A stretch of 54,812 nucleotides of DNA from Dehalococcoidia bacterium. Lineage in GTDB: Bacteria > Chloroflexota > Dehalococcoidia > Dehalococcoidales > W111. This document shows, in pieces, positions 31,893 to 42,031 of this stretch. Numbering within the stretch: the stretch's first letter is position 1; each line of letters starts with the position of its first letter. A program made the position numbers and the translations under genes. Location: contig DUEU01000080.1 of the NCBI GenBank assembly GCA_011191985.1, forward strand, positions 1-54,812. Direction: 5' to 3'. The notes under the pieces are model-generated. The model was not told the DNA's origin. It ran no database searches and saw only the letters and a program-made list of their open reading frames with translations.

Positions 31893-32291
31893 GTAATAAC
31901 TACTCCTCCCATTTTATCTCATCTGCGGCATCATAGTACCCACTCCTGATTGGTTAAATTATACTCCTCATTTTTGTCAAAGTGAAACTTTAATTATTGC
32001 ACCGAAAATTGTTGACCTTCTGAACACTAGGGGGAGGCCTTTGCCTAAACAATGGCCGGCATCCAAAGAAAAATGGCTAACATGGGCCCGCGCTGTCCAG
32101 AATAACTCTGAAAATCGATAAACAGTGGCAAAAACGCCCCTCTACTCTTTACCACTGCGTAAAATTCATTCCGTTGGGCAACAAAATAAGCTAATGTAAC
32201 ATCATATTATCATTATTAGCCAATTTGTACTACAATTGCTAGAGAACCATAACATCAATAACGAGGTCATATAACAACTGACCAAAGAAAA
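31893..32291. other. Gene-free stretch with a very short frame
   Basis: A TTG at 32041 behind GGGGAGG opens a 26-codon frame (MPKQWPASKEKWLTWA and so on). It is protein-like but too short to assign. The rest is AT-rich. The stretch leads into an IS3 fragment. Confidence 0.3.
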
Positions 32292-32426
32292 GAGGCTTCA
32301 GAAAATGAGAACGAAAGCCGACCGATGGATTTCATGAGTGACACACTCTACGATGTACAGAAAATCAAACTCTTAACGTTAGTGGATAGCTCTGCCAGTG
32401 TGAGTCTAGCAACAGATGTGTTTTAA
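32292..32426 (+). pseudogene. IS3-family transposase (OrfB) remnant
   Basis: The frame reads EASENENESRPMDFMSDTLY and continues DVQKIKLLTLVDSSASVSLA to a stop. MDFMSDTLYDG-x-x-(F/L)-x-x-L is the first-Asp segment of the catalytic core of IS3-group OrfB. The following region has lost the family's DDFNRE pattern, and stops follow. It belongs to a different IS3 subgroup from the remnant at 530-769. No terminal repeats are evident. Confidence 0.6.
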
Positions 32427-32598
32427 CGCGTCGTTGGCCGAGGAGTTGTTTAAAAGAAACGGTCGCTATCCCCCGGGGGACTAGGAGGAAGGTAGCAGAA
32501 TGGCAGCACCACTATCACCGGGAAAGATATTATGGTTCCTTGGATAATGAGCCACCGCTTGAATTTTTAAGAGCCTGAATAACAAAATAAGGAAAGGT

Positions 32599-34176
32599 AT
32601 GTTTATGTGTGAAACAAACAGATGGACAGAAGAAGTCGATGTTATCGTCGTGGGCTACGGTGGCGCTGGGGCAGTTGCCGCCATCGCGGCGCATGATGCT
32701 GGCGCCAAGGTAATCATCCTAGAAAAACAGCCTAAAGATACCACCACTGAGGCTAGGCATACTCCGAACACACGCATGTCTGGCGGAGCTTTTTTCAGCT
32801 ACTCAGACGTAGAAAAGGCTAGACTCTACCTTGAAGGAATGGTGAATGTTGCCAACGAAACCCTGGATACTGAGCGGAAGGAGATACTTGACGTTTTCGC
32901 GCAATACTTGGTGGATAATCGCCGTTGGCTTAGGGACATCGGGGTTGAGACCGGCGATGTTGAGCAGTTTCAACCTATCATCAGGGGGGCGATGATTGAC
33001 AATCCACAGTTTACCCTGGACGGGGCGATGTGTGTCTCGGATTTTTCAGAACTACCAGGGGCTGATTCCTCTTGTGTTTACTTGCCAAAAACTCTAGATG
33101 GATACACGCACGGGGCAGCTTTGCTTAAAGCACTTTCGGCAGCTGTTAATGCGAGGGGTATTGAGGTTCTGTGGGGGTCTCCAGGCGAGCACTTAGCTAC
33201 GGAAAGAGGGCAGATCAGAGGCATCACTGGCAGGTGTGGGACAAGACGTTTTGCTATCAAGGCAAGAAAGGCCGTGGTACTAACCTGCGGTGGCTTCGAA
33301 TTCAATGAGTGGATGAAGGAGAATTATCTGAGGGTTAGTCCTGCCTATTTTATCGGCAATCCCGTCAATACCGGCGATGGCATCAATATGGCCATGGAAG
33401 TGGGGGCAGCACTGTGGCACATGAACTGTGCTTCTTGGCGTGCGGTTATGAAATTCCCCGAATTCCCCATAGCTTTTGCCACGGCGCATCATGAGATGGC
33501 AAGCATCTTCGTTGATAAGACTGGGAGGAGGTTTGCCAACGAGCGGTACCGGATGCACGCTTTCGCCTACCAGCTGACCAACTATGACGATGCTCTCTAC
33601 TATCCCAGGGTACCTTTCTACTGGATATTTGATGAAAGCAGGAGGGCCGATGGTCCACTGGCCAGTGCGCACGGTGCTTGCGCCCAACTAAAGGGCGTTC
33701 CAGGTTCGGCTTACTACGTATGGAGCCAGGATAATCTTGCTGAGATAGACAGGGGGTGGGTAATAAGAGCCGGTTCGCTGGAGGAATTGGTTAAGAAGAT
33801 ACGGGCTGACGCCGATAATAATGACCTGATGCGCCCTTCAGTTCTGGATAAAACTATCAAGAAATACAACCGTTTTTGCCAGAGGGGCAAAGATGCTGAT
33901 TTCCACCGTCCGCCATGGTCACTCACGCCCATTGAAAATCCCCCCTACTATGCCGTAAAGCTCTGGCCAGGGGGGCCAAATACACAAGGCGGCCCAAAGA
34001 GGAATAAGAAGGCTCAGGTAATGCGGCCTGACAATACTCCAGTTCCCCGTCTTTACGCGGCCGGTGAGTTAGGCTCAGTTTGGGGAATGCTCTACCAGGG
34101 TGGCGGTAACATAGCTGAGTGTATTGCTTTTGGACGCATAGCCGGCGCTAACGCCGCTGCTGAGAGAGCCTGGTAG
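32599..34176 (+). CDS. FAD-dependent oxidoreductase (fumarate reductase/3-ketosteroid dehydrogenase-like)
   Basis: A 525-residue flavoprotein of the FAD_binding_2 type. The N-terminal VDVIVVGYGGAGAVAAIAAHDAGAKVIILEKQ binds the ADP part of FAD. The capping domain includes PKTLDGYTHGAALLKAL. The C-terminal RLYAAGELGSVWGMLYQGGG closes the flavin site, as in flavocytochrome fumarate reductases and ketosteroid dehydrogenases. ATG 32605 has better spacing from AAGGAAAGG than 32599. There is no signal peptide and no heme or Fe-S motif, so its electron partner must be external. It stands alone, and the substrate is open. Confidence 0.83.
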   Translation: MFMCETNRWTEEVDVIVVGYGGAGAVAAIAAHDAGAKVIILEKQPKDTTTEARHTPNTRMSGGAFFSYSDVEKARLYLEGMVNVANETLDTERKEILDVFAQYLVDNRRWLRDIGVETGDVEQFQPIIRGAMIDNPQFTLDGAMCVSDFSELPGADSSCVYLPKTLDGYTHGAALLKALSAAVNARGIEVLWGSPGEHLATERGQIRGITGRCGTRRFAIKARKAVVLTCGGFEFNEWMKENYLRVSPAYFIGNPVNTGDGINMAMEVGAALWHMNCASWRAVMKFPEFPIAFATAHHEMASIFVDKTGRRFANERYRMHAFAYQLTNYDDALYYPRVPFYWIFDESRRADGPLASAHGACAQLKGVPGSAYYVWSQDNLAEIDRGWVIRAGSLEELVKKIRADADNNDLMRPSVLDKTIKKYNRFCQRGKDADFHRPPWSLTPIENPPYYAVKLWPGGPNTQGGPKRNKKAQVMRPDNTPVPRLYAAGELGSVWGMLYQGGGNIAECIAFGRIAGANAAAERAW

Positions 34177-34385
34177 GATGGCAGTGAGCGAGATAACTAC
34201 CAGGCGAGCTTCGACGAATCGTTAATAATCCCAGTTTCAGGAATTGCTTAAACATTTATGAGAAGAGTATACTAATTTAATCCCTTATATTTCATGCAGG
34301 GCCCACCTGTTCCGGACGCTATAATGCTAAAAACACCTAACTAAAAGACAGACAAGTTAATGGAGAAAAGGCAAGGAGGTTGACT

Positions 34386-35936
34386 ATGGGGAAAGATATA
34401 GTCATAGAGACAGCATATGGTAAGGTGCGCGGAATGGTCGAAAAGGGTGTGTACTCATTCAAAGGCATTCCCTATGGAGGACCAACCGGCGGAGCCAACC
34501 GTTTTATGCCACCAACACCGCCAAAGCCGTGGCCCGGCATAAAGAATGCCACCGAGTATGGCCCAGCGTGTTGGCAGCCCATGGAGTACTTCACAAAGCG
34601 AGAATTCGACCTGCTGGGGCCTTTGGGCATTAATGCGATGAGTGAGGACTGTCTTGTCCTTAACGTGTGGACCCGTGGGGTAAATGACCAGGGCAAAAGG
34701 CCGGTGATGGTGTGGCTCCATGGCGGCGGATTCTTCGCCGGGTCGGGCGAACGTAATCCGCTGACCGACGGAGCTTCTCTGGCGAGGACAGGGGATATTG
34801 TCGTCGTCTCGGTAAATCATCGGCTCGGCGTGTTTGGATACCTTCATCTTGGGGAGATAGCCGGAGAGAATTATGCCGGCTCGGGAAACGCGGGAATGCT
34901 CGATCTGGTAGCCGCACTTGAGTGGATACGTGACAACATCGCGATGTTTGGCGGCGACCCCGGCAATGTCACTATCTTTGGCCAGTCCGGAGGTGGCGCC
35001 AAGGTTTGTATTCTTATGGCCATGCCAGCAGCAAAGGGGCTGTTCCACCGTGCCATAGCAGAGAGCGGCATTTGCCTGAGGGCAAAGACATTAGAGGAAG
35101 CAACCAGTACTGCGCGGGGATTTCTCGACCTGTTGGGAGTGAGCCCCAACAACGTCGGTATTCTCCATGAAATGCGCGCCGACATGATCCACTCTGCATG
35201 GATGGCGCTACCACCGACAGCGTGGATACCGACGGGTAAAGCTCAATTCCACCCTGTAGTCGATGGGAAGACCCTGCCCGCTCATCCTTTCCATCCCGCT
35301 GCCGCGCCGACGGCATCTGACGTGCCCCTCATCGTCGGTACGACAAAAGATGAGATGACCTACATGCTGTACCGGGATCCGCGGTTCGGCAAGTATGACG
35401 AGGCGACCATGCGCGAGGGCATCATAGGATCCCTAAAGGGGCGTAACGTCGAAATAACGCCCGAAAGGGTCGAAGACCTTATTGTGACCTACCGCCGCAC
35501 CCGTCCCGGGGCAACGCCGCACGATTTGCTGATCGCAGTAACCAGCGACATACATCGTAGTGGCTCCATCCAGATTGCAGAGCGGAAGATAGCCGGTGGC
35601 ACAGCCCCGGTTTACATGTACCTGTTCACCTGGGAGAGTCCGGCCCTGAACGGTATGCTCAAGGCCTGCCATGTGCTGGAGATCCCTTTTGCATTCAATA
35701 ACGTCGATCCCCCACCAGGGATTGTCGGAGACACGCCAGAGCGCTTCGAGCTTGCAGAGAAAGTGAGTGGCGCGTGGGCCGCTTTTGCCCGTAGCGGTGC
35801 CCCAAATCATGGAGGAATACCGCACTGGCCTGCTTACACAACCGAAGAGCGTGCCACCATGATCTTTGACACGGATTGCCGGGTTGAGAACAACCCCTAT
35901 AGCGAAGAGCGGAAGGCATGGGACGGGATATTCTAG
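34386..35936 (+). CDS. Carboxylesterase type B (para-nitrobenzyl esterase family)
   Basis: A 516-residue alpha/beta-hydrolase. EDCLVLNVW and VMVWLHGGGFFAGSG form the oxyanion hole region. The nucleophile elbow is IFGQSGGGAK, where the family more often has GESAGG. The acid is likely in GTTKDEMTYM and the His in KACHVLEIPFAFNN. ATG 34386 lies seven bases after AGGAGG; the track's TTG six bases earlier is less likely. No signal peptide is seen, so the ester or carbamate substrate is cleaved inside the cell. The next two genes, a solute-binding lipoprotein and a CocE hydrolase, suggest uptake and hydrolysis of esters or amides. Confidence 0.88.
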   Translation: MGKDIVIETAYGKVRGMVEKGVYSFKGIPYGGPTGGANRFMPPTPPKPWPGIKNATEYGPACWQPMEYFTKREFDLLGPLGINAMSEDCLVLNVWTRGVNDQGKRPVMVWLHGGGFFAGSGERNPLTDGASLARTGDIVVVSVNHRLGVFGYLHLGEIAGENYAGSGNAGMLDLVAALEWIRDNIAMFGGDPGNVTIFGQSGGGAKVCILMAMPAAKGLFHRAIAESGICLRAKTLEEATSTARGFLDLLGVSPNNVGILHEMRADMIHSAWMALPPTAWIPTGKAQFHPVVDGKTLPAHPFHPAAAPTASDVPLIVGTTKDEMTYMLYRDPRFGKYDEATMREGIIGSLKGRNVEITPERVEDLIVTYRRTRPGATPHDLLIAVTSDIHRSGSIQIAERKIAGGTAPVYMYLFTWESPALNGMLKACHVLEIPFAFNNVDPPPGIVGDTPERFELAEKVSGAWAAFARSGAPNHGGIPHWPAYTTEERATMIFDTDCRVENNPYSEERKAWDGIF

Positions 35937-36261
35937 TATTGTTTACTCTTGGTTACAAAGTGGCCACGAGATAGCCTACCCCATGTAAAATTATGTATTG
36001 ATATATTGACAATCTTACCAATATGTGATAGATATGCTGTATTGACACGACACGATTAATACGTAGACCGGCATATATTATTCATCCGATAGACGCTGTT
36101 GAAATGGGAACCAGAGAGAAGAGAGTATGGTTAAAGCATGTTAGGGGATGGTCTCTTGTTTGTATTGAAATCCAGATAAGTTTTTCTGATAATTAACGTT
36201 ACGAGGACTTACACTAAAAATCCAACTTTCAGGGAAACAAGGTTCAAGGAGGTGGTAGATA

Positions 36262-36298
36262 ATGGGAAAATATAAAGCCCGTGTTTAGTTATCACGGG
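36262..36298 (+). promoter_or_regulatory. Possible leader peptide with hairpin
   Basis: AAGGAGGTGG is followed by ATG and the short frame MGKYKARV with a TAG stop (36262-36288). A hairpin, CCCGTG (36278-36283) and CACGGG (36293-36298), overlaps its end. It sits 30 bases before the ribosome site of the substrate-binding protein gene. It may be a translational leader or attenuator, or a relic. Confidence 0.35.
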
Positions 36299-36329
36299 AT
36301 TCAGGTTACTCTGGATGAAGGAGGACTGA

Positions 36330-37970
36330 TTGAAAGACATGAAAACTAAAAGGTTATTATTCAGGACTATTCTATTAAGCCTGGCTTTATGTTTGATGCT
36401 TTCGCTGGTAGCAGCCTTTGGCTGTGCTCCAGAGCCGACACCAACGCCAACACCGACACCAACACCAACGCCAACACCAACACCGACACCAACGCCAACA
36501 CCAACACCCGGGCCGGCAAAAGGTGGTACTCTAAAAATTATTTATGGTGTAAGCCCAAACGCACTGGGGTATGGACCGGCAATAACGAGAGACGATGACA
36601 TTTTAGCCGCATCCCCCGCCATCGAGACGCTCCTGAGGGTTGACAAAAGCGGTGCTCTTATACCATGGCTGGCCACGGACGTGAAAGGCGATGCCGAGGC
36701 CAAGACGGTGACGGTGACCCTGAGGAAGGGCGTTAAGTTCCACGACGGCACCGACTTCAATGCCGAGGCGGTCAAGTGGAATATAGAACAACACATAGGC
36801 ATTGACAGGGTCGAGGTCAGGAAAGTAACGTCAATGGATGTCCTTGACGATTACACCCTTAGGATCAATCTATCTGAATTCGACAACAGCTTAGAGTTTG
36901 CCTTCGTCTCATACATCGGTATTATAACGTCACCAACATACTTCGAAACGCATGGCGGCGAGGAAGGGGTGAAAACCGACCCGGTGGGTACCGGTCCCTT
37001 TAAATTCGTTAGCTTCGAACGTGATGTCAGCCTTAAGTACGAGAGGTTTGATGGCTACTGGCAGGAGGGTAAGCCCTATCTTGATGGTGTGGAATTTATC
37101 TATATCGCTGACCCCATGGTAAGCCTGGCCTCTTTCCAGGCCGGTGAGGGGGATGTCCTATTGGGCCTTGAACCCCGAGACGCGGCAAGTCTGGAAGCGT
37201 CCGGCGACTACGACTTCAGCACTTGCATGGGGTCCTTGTGTGGTCTGGCCGGTGATGGCTCCCACCCTGAATCACCCTTTGCCGATATCAGGGTACGCCA
37301 GGCAATAGAATTTGCCCTCGACCGTGAACCCGCTGTCGATGCGATTGGTCTTGGCTACTGGGGAGCTACCGATCAACCATGTGGGAAGGACACCTGGGGC
37401 TACAACCCAACACCGTCGCCCTACTCGCACGACCCCCAGAAGGCACGACAGCTGCTGGCCGATGCAGGCTACCCGGATGGGCTAGGAGTTCCGCTTATTG
37501 TGCGGAATACTCCAAGCTCGTGGGTGGATTTATACACCGCAATTCTAGCCCAGCTTAACGAGGCCGGCTTTGGCCTTACCCTGGATGTAACAGACCCGGC
37601 CGGGTTTCACGAACATGTTATTGTACGTGGTTGGGACAATTCACTATTGGGCTGGAACTTCTCGGAAAATCCAGATTCTAGCCGGACATTAACTTTGGGC
37701 TTTTCGAGCTTCGGTTTCCCTTACCGTAGCCCCTATTATCCTCCGGAAACTGACGAAGTGATTAATCAGATTACTCTCACCGATGACTTCGAGGTAAAGA
37801 AAGCGTTGACGCACCAGGCTAATGCCCTTATCCGGGATAAGTATGCCAATATCACCACCATCTGCAGTACCACTAACATTGCCGCGCGGTATGCGTATGT
37901 CCATGATGATGGGCTTTTTACAACTGTGTCACGTATAGCAACTCTGGAAGATGCCTGGATGGACAAATAA
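36330..37970 (+). CDS. ABC transporter substrate-binding lipoprotein, family 5 (peptide/nickel type)
   Basis: A 546-residue exported lipoprotein. A signal peptide with lipobox AAFGC is followed by a run of about 12 Thr-Pro pairs as a linker. The SBP_bac_5 domain follows, with [34 protein letters not shown] and [25 protein letters not shown] lies five bases before TTG 36330 but 14 before ATG 36339, so the TTG start is plausible. The cognate permeases and ATPases are likely those at 40042-43904 on the other strand. Ligands of this family range from peptides to nickel and aromatic conjugates; none is indicated here. Confidence 0.9.
   Translation: MKDMKTKRLLFRTILLSLALCLMLSLVAAFGCAPEPTPTPTPTPTPTPTPTPTPTPTPTPGPAKGGTLKIIYGVSPNALGYGPAITRDDDILAASPAIETLLRVDKSGALIPWLATDVKGDAEAKTVTVTLRKGVKFHDGTDFNAEAVKWNIEQHIGIDRVEVRKVTSMDVLDDYTLRINLSEFDNSLEFAFVSYIGIITSPTYFETHGGEEGVKTDPVGTGPFKFVSFERDVSLKYERFDGYWQEGKPYLDGVEFIYIADPMVSLASFQAGEGDVLLGLEPRDAASLEASGDYDFSTCMGSLCGLAGDGSHPESPFADIRVRQAIEFALDREPAVDAIGLGYWGATDQPCGKDTWGYNPTPSPYSHDPQKARQLLADAGYPDGLGVPLIVRNTPSSWVDLYTAILAQLNEAGFGLTLDVTDPAGFHEHVIVRGWDNSLLGWNFSENPDSSRTLTLGFSSFGFPYRSPYYPPETDEVINQITLTDDFEVKKALTHQANALIRDKYANITTICSTTNIAARYAYVHDDGLFTTVSRIATLEDAWMDK
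36434..36507 (+). repeat. Hexanucleotide repeat coding for Thr-Pro linker
   Basis: A run of CCAACR/CCGACA hexamers encodes alternating Thr-Pro between the lipobox Cys and the binding domain. Such runs can vary in number by slippage in frame, changing only linker length. Confidence 0.85.
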
Positions 37971-37977
37971 GTCATAT

Positions 37978-38006
37978 GGGGGTTAGCTGGAAACCAGCTA
38001 ACCCCC
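37978..38006 (+). terminator. Terminator hairpin after binding-protein gene
   Basis: GGGGGTTAGCTGG and CCAGCTAACCCCC form a perfect 13-bp stem with the loop AAA, directly after the stop of the binding protein. No strong T tract follows on the plus strand. Confidence 0.65.
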
Positions 38007-38056
38007 ACTAATATCATCAACATTGCCAAGAATACTGTTGAACCCGCAAAATAAGG

Positions 38057-38090
38057 GTAGGCTGTATATCGGGGGAATATACGGCCTACC
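38057..38090 (+). terminator. Second hairpin before CocE-type gene
   Basis: GGTAGGC and GTATAT pair with ATATAC and GCCTACC around a CGGGGGA loop, and TTGTTCTGTGT follows. It is probably a second terminator stage between the binding-protein gene and the hydrolase gene. Confidence 0.6.
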
Positions 38091-38143
38091 TTGTTCTGTG
38101 TAGATCATTTTTAGCCATTGCTTGTCTTAAAGGAGAAACTTAG

Positions 38144-39889
38144 ATGTTACAACAGGAGTCTATTAAACTCGAAATCAATGCCGCTGTTAAAATGAGAGAT
38201 GGCACTAACCTGTATGCCGATATATACAGACCAGATGACGAAAGCAAGCATCCGGCTATTCTTGCTCGTTTACCTTATAACAAGGACGAGTCGCCGAAAT
38301 CTTTGAGTGGATACATGAATCCTCAAAAGTTCGTTCGCAACGGTTACGCGGTAGTAATACAGGACCTTCGTGGCACAGGCGTCTCCGAAGGTCAGTTCTA
38401 TGCACGTCGAGCAGAGGCTGACGATGGTTACGATACGGTCGAATGGGTAGCGGCGCAACCCTGGTGTGACGGGAACGTGGGCATGTACGGTCTATCGCAC
38501 CTGGGGTTTACGCAATGGGCAGCCGCCAAGGCCCAACCCCCCCACCTGAAAACTATATGTCCCGCCGGAACTCAACATGGTGCCCGACCTTACAAGAACG
38601 GCGCTTTCAGACTGAACCAGACGCTGAATTGGTACTTGATAGTGACCGCATGTGCGCTTCGTAGAAGCACGTTGCCCCCCGAGGAACTAAAATCTCTGCG
38701 GGAGAGTCTTATCTATATGATAGATAATATTGAAGATCAATTGTGCTTTCTACCCTTGAAGGATGTCCCTGCCGCTAAAATAGCCAAAGAGCCCGATATA
38801 ATACCCTTCTATGCCGACTACTTGACATACATCGATGAAGAGAGTTACTGGAAGCAACTCCATACTCCCACTCCTCTCGAAGAAGTAGTCATCCCTACTT
38901 TTCATATATGCAGTTGGTACGACGACTTGGCTAGTGACGTTGTGGTAAGCTACGTGGGGATGAAAAAGAGAGGCGGCTCCCAACTGGCCCGAAAAAATCA
39001 GAAGTTAATTATGGGGCCATGGACTCATTCAACAGAACAGCTGAGTATCTCTGGCGATCTGGATTTTGGGGCTGCTTCGACCGGAACCTCAATTGACGTT
39101 AACGGAATGCATATGCGGTGGTTTGACCACTGGTTGAAAGGTATTGATAACGGCATAATGGAAGAGCCTCGGGTGCGCATATTTGTCATGGGCGATAATG
39201 TCTGGCGGGATGAAAAAGATTGGCCGCTACCGAATACCAGATATACCAAATATTACTTTCACAGTAACGGCCACGCCAACACCCGTAATGGCAACGGGTT
39301 CCTGAGCACCCAACTCCCCGGCGAAGAGCAAACCGATATCTATCTCTACGACCCAAGAAATCCTGCCCCTACTAAAAGTGGCAAGACAGGTCATGCCTGG
39401 ATAGAGGGGGCGCTCGAGCAACGGGAAATAGAAGAGCGAGCTGACGTTCTGATATATACCTCGGCAACCCTGGAAACCGACGTGGAGGTAACTGGCCCAG
39501 TAGAGCTAATACTGTGGGCGTCGTCTTCGGCGGTGGACACAGACTTTACTGGGAAGCTGGTAGATGTATGGCCCGATGGCAAGGCATACAATCTGGTTGA
39601 CGGTATCGTGAGAGCCCGCTATCGCGAATCCGAATACGCGGCAAAGCTTATCAAGCCGGGCAAGGTTTACCAGTACTCAATAGACCTTGGAGTTACCAGC
39701 AACGTATTTAAGGCCGGGCACAGAATTAGAGTTCAGCTCTCCAGCAGTAGTTTCCCAAAGTGGGATCGGAATCTGAACACGGGTCATCCTATCGGTCAGG
39801 ACGCCGAAATTAAGGCAGCTGTCCAGACTATTTACCATAATAAACAATACCCTTCTCATATATTACTACCGGTGATACCTAAGAGGTAA
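38144..39889 (+). CDS. CocE/NonD-family hydrolase (X-Pro dipeptidyl-peptidase S15 type)
   Basis: A 581-residue alpha/beta-hydrolase. MRDGTNLYADIYRPDDES opens the catalytic domain, and VIQDLRGTGVSEGQF is a family signature. The nucleophile elbow is MYGLSHLGFTQW. The usual Tyr of GxSYxG is a His here. The C-terminal jelly-roll domain has GPVELILWASSSAVDTDFTGKL and HRIRVQLSSSSFPKWDRNLNTG. Family members cleave esters, amides or X-Pro peptides. There is no signal peptide, so it acts in the cytoplasm, perhaps on compounds brought in by the adjacent transporter. Confidence 0.88.
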   Translation: MLQQESIKLEINAAVKMRDGTNLYADIYRPDDESKHPAILARLPYNKDESPKSLSGYMNPQKFVRNGYAVVIQDLRGTGVSEGQFYARRAEADDGYDTVEWVAAQPWCDGNVGMYGLSHLGFTQWAAAKAQPPHLKTICPAGTQHGARPYKNGAFRLNQTLNWYLIVTACALRRSTLPPEELKSLRESLIYMIDNIEDQLCFLPLKDVPAAKIAKEPDIIPFYADYLTYIDEESYWKQLHTPTPLEEVVIPTFHICSWYDDLASDVVVSYVGMKKRGGSQLARKNQKLIMGPWTHSTEQLSISGDLDFGAASTGTSIDVNGMHMRWFDHWLKGIDNGIMEEPRVRIFVMGDNVWRDEKDWPLPNTRYTKYYFHSNGHANTRNGNGFLSTQLPGEEQTDIYLYDPRNPAPTKSGKTGHAWIEGALEQREIEERADVLIYTSATLETDVEVTGPVELILWASSSAVDTDFTGKLVDVWPDGKAYNLVDGIVRARYRESEYAAKLIKPGKVYQYSIDLGVTSNVFKAGHRIRVQLSSSSFPKWDRNLNTGHPIGQDAEIKAAVQTIYHNKQYPSHILLPVIPKR

Positions 39890-40041
39890 CCACCTGGATG
39901 TGTTTCCTGACTGACCTTACTTAGAAAAACTGGCCCTGTTCTATTGCGACGGTATGGATTATCGCTCCCGGAGCTAGGCAGGAACCGTCGTCAAGCGCAA
40001 CCATGTCCGTCAATCTCTTGATCCTGTAATAATTGAAAGGA

Positions 40042-41025
40042 CTACACTCTGATACAGGCTACCTCGTGGTCGGCACTGATAAACCTCAACGGTGGAATTG
40101 CCTGGCGACAATCTGGTATGGCGATTGGACAGCGGGGATGAAAATTACAGCCCGGTGGTGGATTTATTGGGCTGGGCACGTCGCCTTTCAGGACAATTCG
40201 CTCCCGGCTTGATTCAACAACAGGGTCGGGTATGGGTACCGCCGAAAGCAGTGCCTTGGTATACGGATGAAGGGGATTATCATAGAGCTCTCTCCAGTTA
40301 GTAATCTCTACTATATGACCCAAGTACATAACAGCAACCCTATTACTTATATGTCGTACTACTGATAGGTCATGGGCAATGAAGAGATAGGTCAAACCCA
40401 ACTTCTCTTGTAGTTCCTGCAGTAGATTGATTATCTGGGCTTGTATGGAAACATCCAGAGCTGAAATTGGCTCATCACAGATAATAAAGGAGGGATCACA
40501 GGATAAAGCACGGGCGATCCCGATGCGCTGTCTCTGCCCACCGCTGAATTCGTGAGGGTAACGGCCCACCATCGACGGGTCCAAGCCAACAGTAGCAAAT
40601 AGCTCACTTACCCTTCTCCTATAATCACCATAGCTATTGGTTTTTACCAGATGATGAATCAGCAGCGGCTCACCCACAATGCTCCCGGCACTCTGACGTG
40701 GGTCAAGAGAACCATACGGATCCTGAAAGATAAGTTGCATCTTGCGGCGGAGTGGTCTTATCTTATTTGCTGGCAGTTTGGATATGTCCTCCCCCTCGAA
40801 ATAAATCTGTCCCGCGGTCGGATTATACAAACGCAGCAGGCAACGGCCGACAGTAGTCTTGCCACAGCCACTCTCGCCGACCAGACCCAGCGTTTCGCCG
40901 CGCTTTATTTTAAAGCTAACACCGTCAACCGCCTTTACATCAGCGACCTTCCTCTTAAGAAGACCCTTTGTCATCGGGAAGTACATCTTCAGGTTTTTTG
41001 CTTCGAGCAGGATGTCATTTAGCAT
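40042..41025 (-). CDS. Oligopeptide-type ABC transporter ATP-binding protein (OppF/DppF-like)
   Basis: A 327-residue ATPase. The track opens at 41154, but the first 43 codons overlap the upstream ATPase gene. The family start ([17 protein letters not shown]) is at 41025. Walker A is GESGCGKTT, the signature is [15 protein letters not shown], and Walker B is [14 protein letters not shown]. The C-terminal oligopeptide-transporter extension has [13 protein letters not shown] with its Cys pair. It pairs with OppD directly upstream, overlapping by 11 bases. It energises uptake, and the ligand depends on the binding protein. Confidence 0.92.
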   Translation of the reverse strand: MLNDILLEAKNLKMYFPMTKGLLKRKVADVKAVDGVSFKIKRGETLGLVGESGCGKTTVGRCLLRLYNPTAGQIYFEGEDISKLPANKIRPLRRKMQLIFQDPYGSLDPRQSAGSIVGEPLLIHHLVKTNSYGDYRRRVSELFATVGLDPSMVGRYPHEFSGGQRQRIGIARALSCDPSFIICDEPISALDVSIQAQIINLLQELQEKLGLTYLFIAHDLSVVRHISNRVAVMYLGHIVEITNWRELYDNPLHPYTKALLSAVPIPDPVVESSRERIVLKGDVPSPINPPPGCNFHPRCPIAIPDCRQAIPPLRFISADHEVACIRV

Positions 41026-42019
41026 AGAATTCACGTGATTTCCCCTGAAAATCAATATGGCAAGCCACGAAGTGCTGGTCAGATATCTGCCTGAGCTCGG
41101 GGTATCCTTCACCCGGGCATTGAGTAGCATAAGGGCACCTTGGTCGAAAGGCACAGATATCAGGCATATTAACTAGATTAGGTGGCAGACCAGAGATAGG
41201 CACCAATTTTTTCCCCCGCTGTTCATCAAGTCTTGGGACCGACTTCAGCAAGCCGACAGTATATGGATGGTAGGAGTCGATAAAAATATCTTTCGAGGTA
41301 CCCGACTCTATAATACGACCGGCATACATTACGTAAATGCGTTGAGCGTAACGGGCAACAACACCAAGGTTATGCGTCACAATAATTAGAGAGACATTGA
41401 AGCGCCTGACCATGTCCTTCATGAGTTCCAACAATTGAGCCTGAGTAGTCACATCTACGGCCGTGGTCGGCTCATCAGCTATAACAAGTTTGGGGTTGCA
41501 GGAGATAGCCATAGCAATCATAATCCTCTGGCGCATACCTCCGCTGAATTGGTGGGGATAATTATCAATGCGAGCGCTCGCATCTGGAATGCCAACCATC
41601 TCCAGCAGTTCGACTGCCCTTTTCTCGGCCGCCTGCCGGGGCATTTTAAGGTGTAACTCCAGCATCTCGACTAACTGCTCACCTACGGTCAAAACCGGAT
41701 TAAGCGAGGTCATCGGTTCCTGGAATATCATGCTTATCTTACCGCCACGAACGGAGCGCATTTTCTCACCGTTAGCACCGAACTTTAACAGGTCCTTACC
41801 CTCAAAGATAACCTCACCATCAACTACTTCCCCTGGCGGGTTCGGTATCAACTGCAGTGTCGAGAGCTGGCTCACCGATTTGCCACAGCCACTCTCCCCG
41901 ACCAGACCTATTATCTCCTGCTCATCAACATGATAGGAGATACCGTCGACCGCCTTAACTAAACCGCCCTCGGTTCTGAACTGCGTCTTTAGATTCCTTA
42001 CCTTGAGCAGAGCTGCCAT
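41015..42019 (-). CDS. Oligopeptide-type ABC transporter ATP-binding protein (OppD/DppD-like)
   Basis: A 334-residue ATPase with Walker [10 protein letters not shown], signature [15 protein letters not shown] and Walker [15 protein letters not shown]. The C-terminal extension has [18 protein letters not shown]. OppD-type extensions may hold an Fe-S or zinc site; the Cys pair here fits that pattern. The stop lies inside the next gene, giving coupled translation with OppF. It follows the permease genes by 12 bases in the order B-C-D-F, typical of the transporter family. Confidence 0.92.
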   Translation of the reverse strand: MAALLKVRNLKTQFRTEGGLVKAVDGISYHVDEQEIIGLVGESGCGKSVSQLSTLQLIPNPPGEVVDGEVIFEGKDLLKFGANGEKMRSVRGGKISMIFQEPMTSLNPVLTVGEQLVEMLELHLKMPRQAAEKRAVELLEMVGIPDASARIDNYPHQFSGGMRQRIMIAMAISCNPKLVIADEPTTAVDVTTQAQLLELMKDMVRRFNVSLIIVTHNLGVVARYAQRIYVMYAGRIIESGTSKDIFIDSYHPYTVGLLKSVPRLDEQRGKKLVPISGLPPNLVNMPDICAFRPRCPYATQCPGEGYPELRQISDQHFVACHIDFQGKSREFYAK

Positions 42020-42031
42020 CCTACTCTCCGA

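Noticed and set aside
41026-41154. N-terminal extension of the OppF-like ATPase
   Set aside because: It overlaps the end of the OppD gene, and the conserved start is at 41025.
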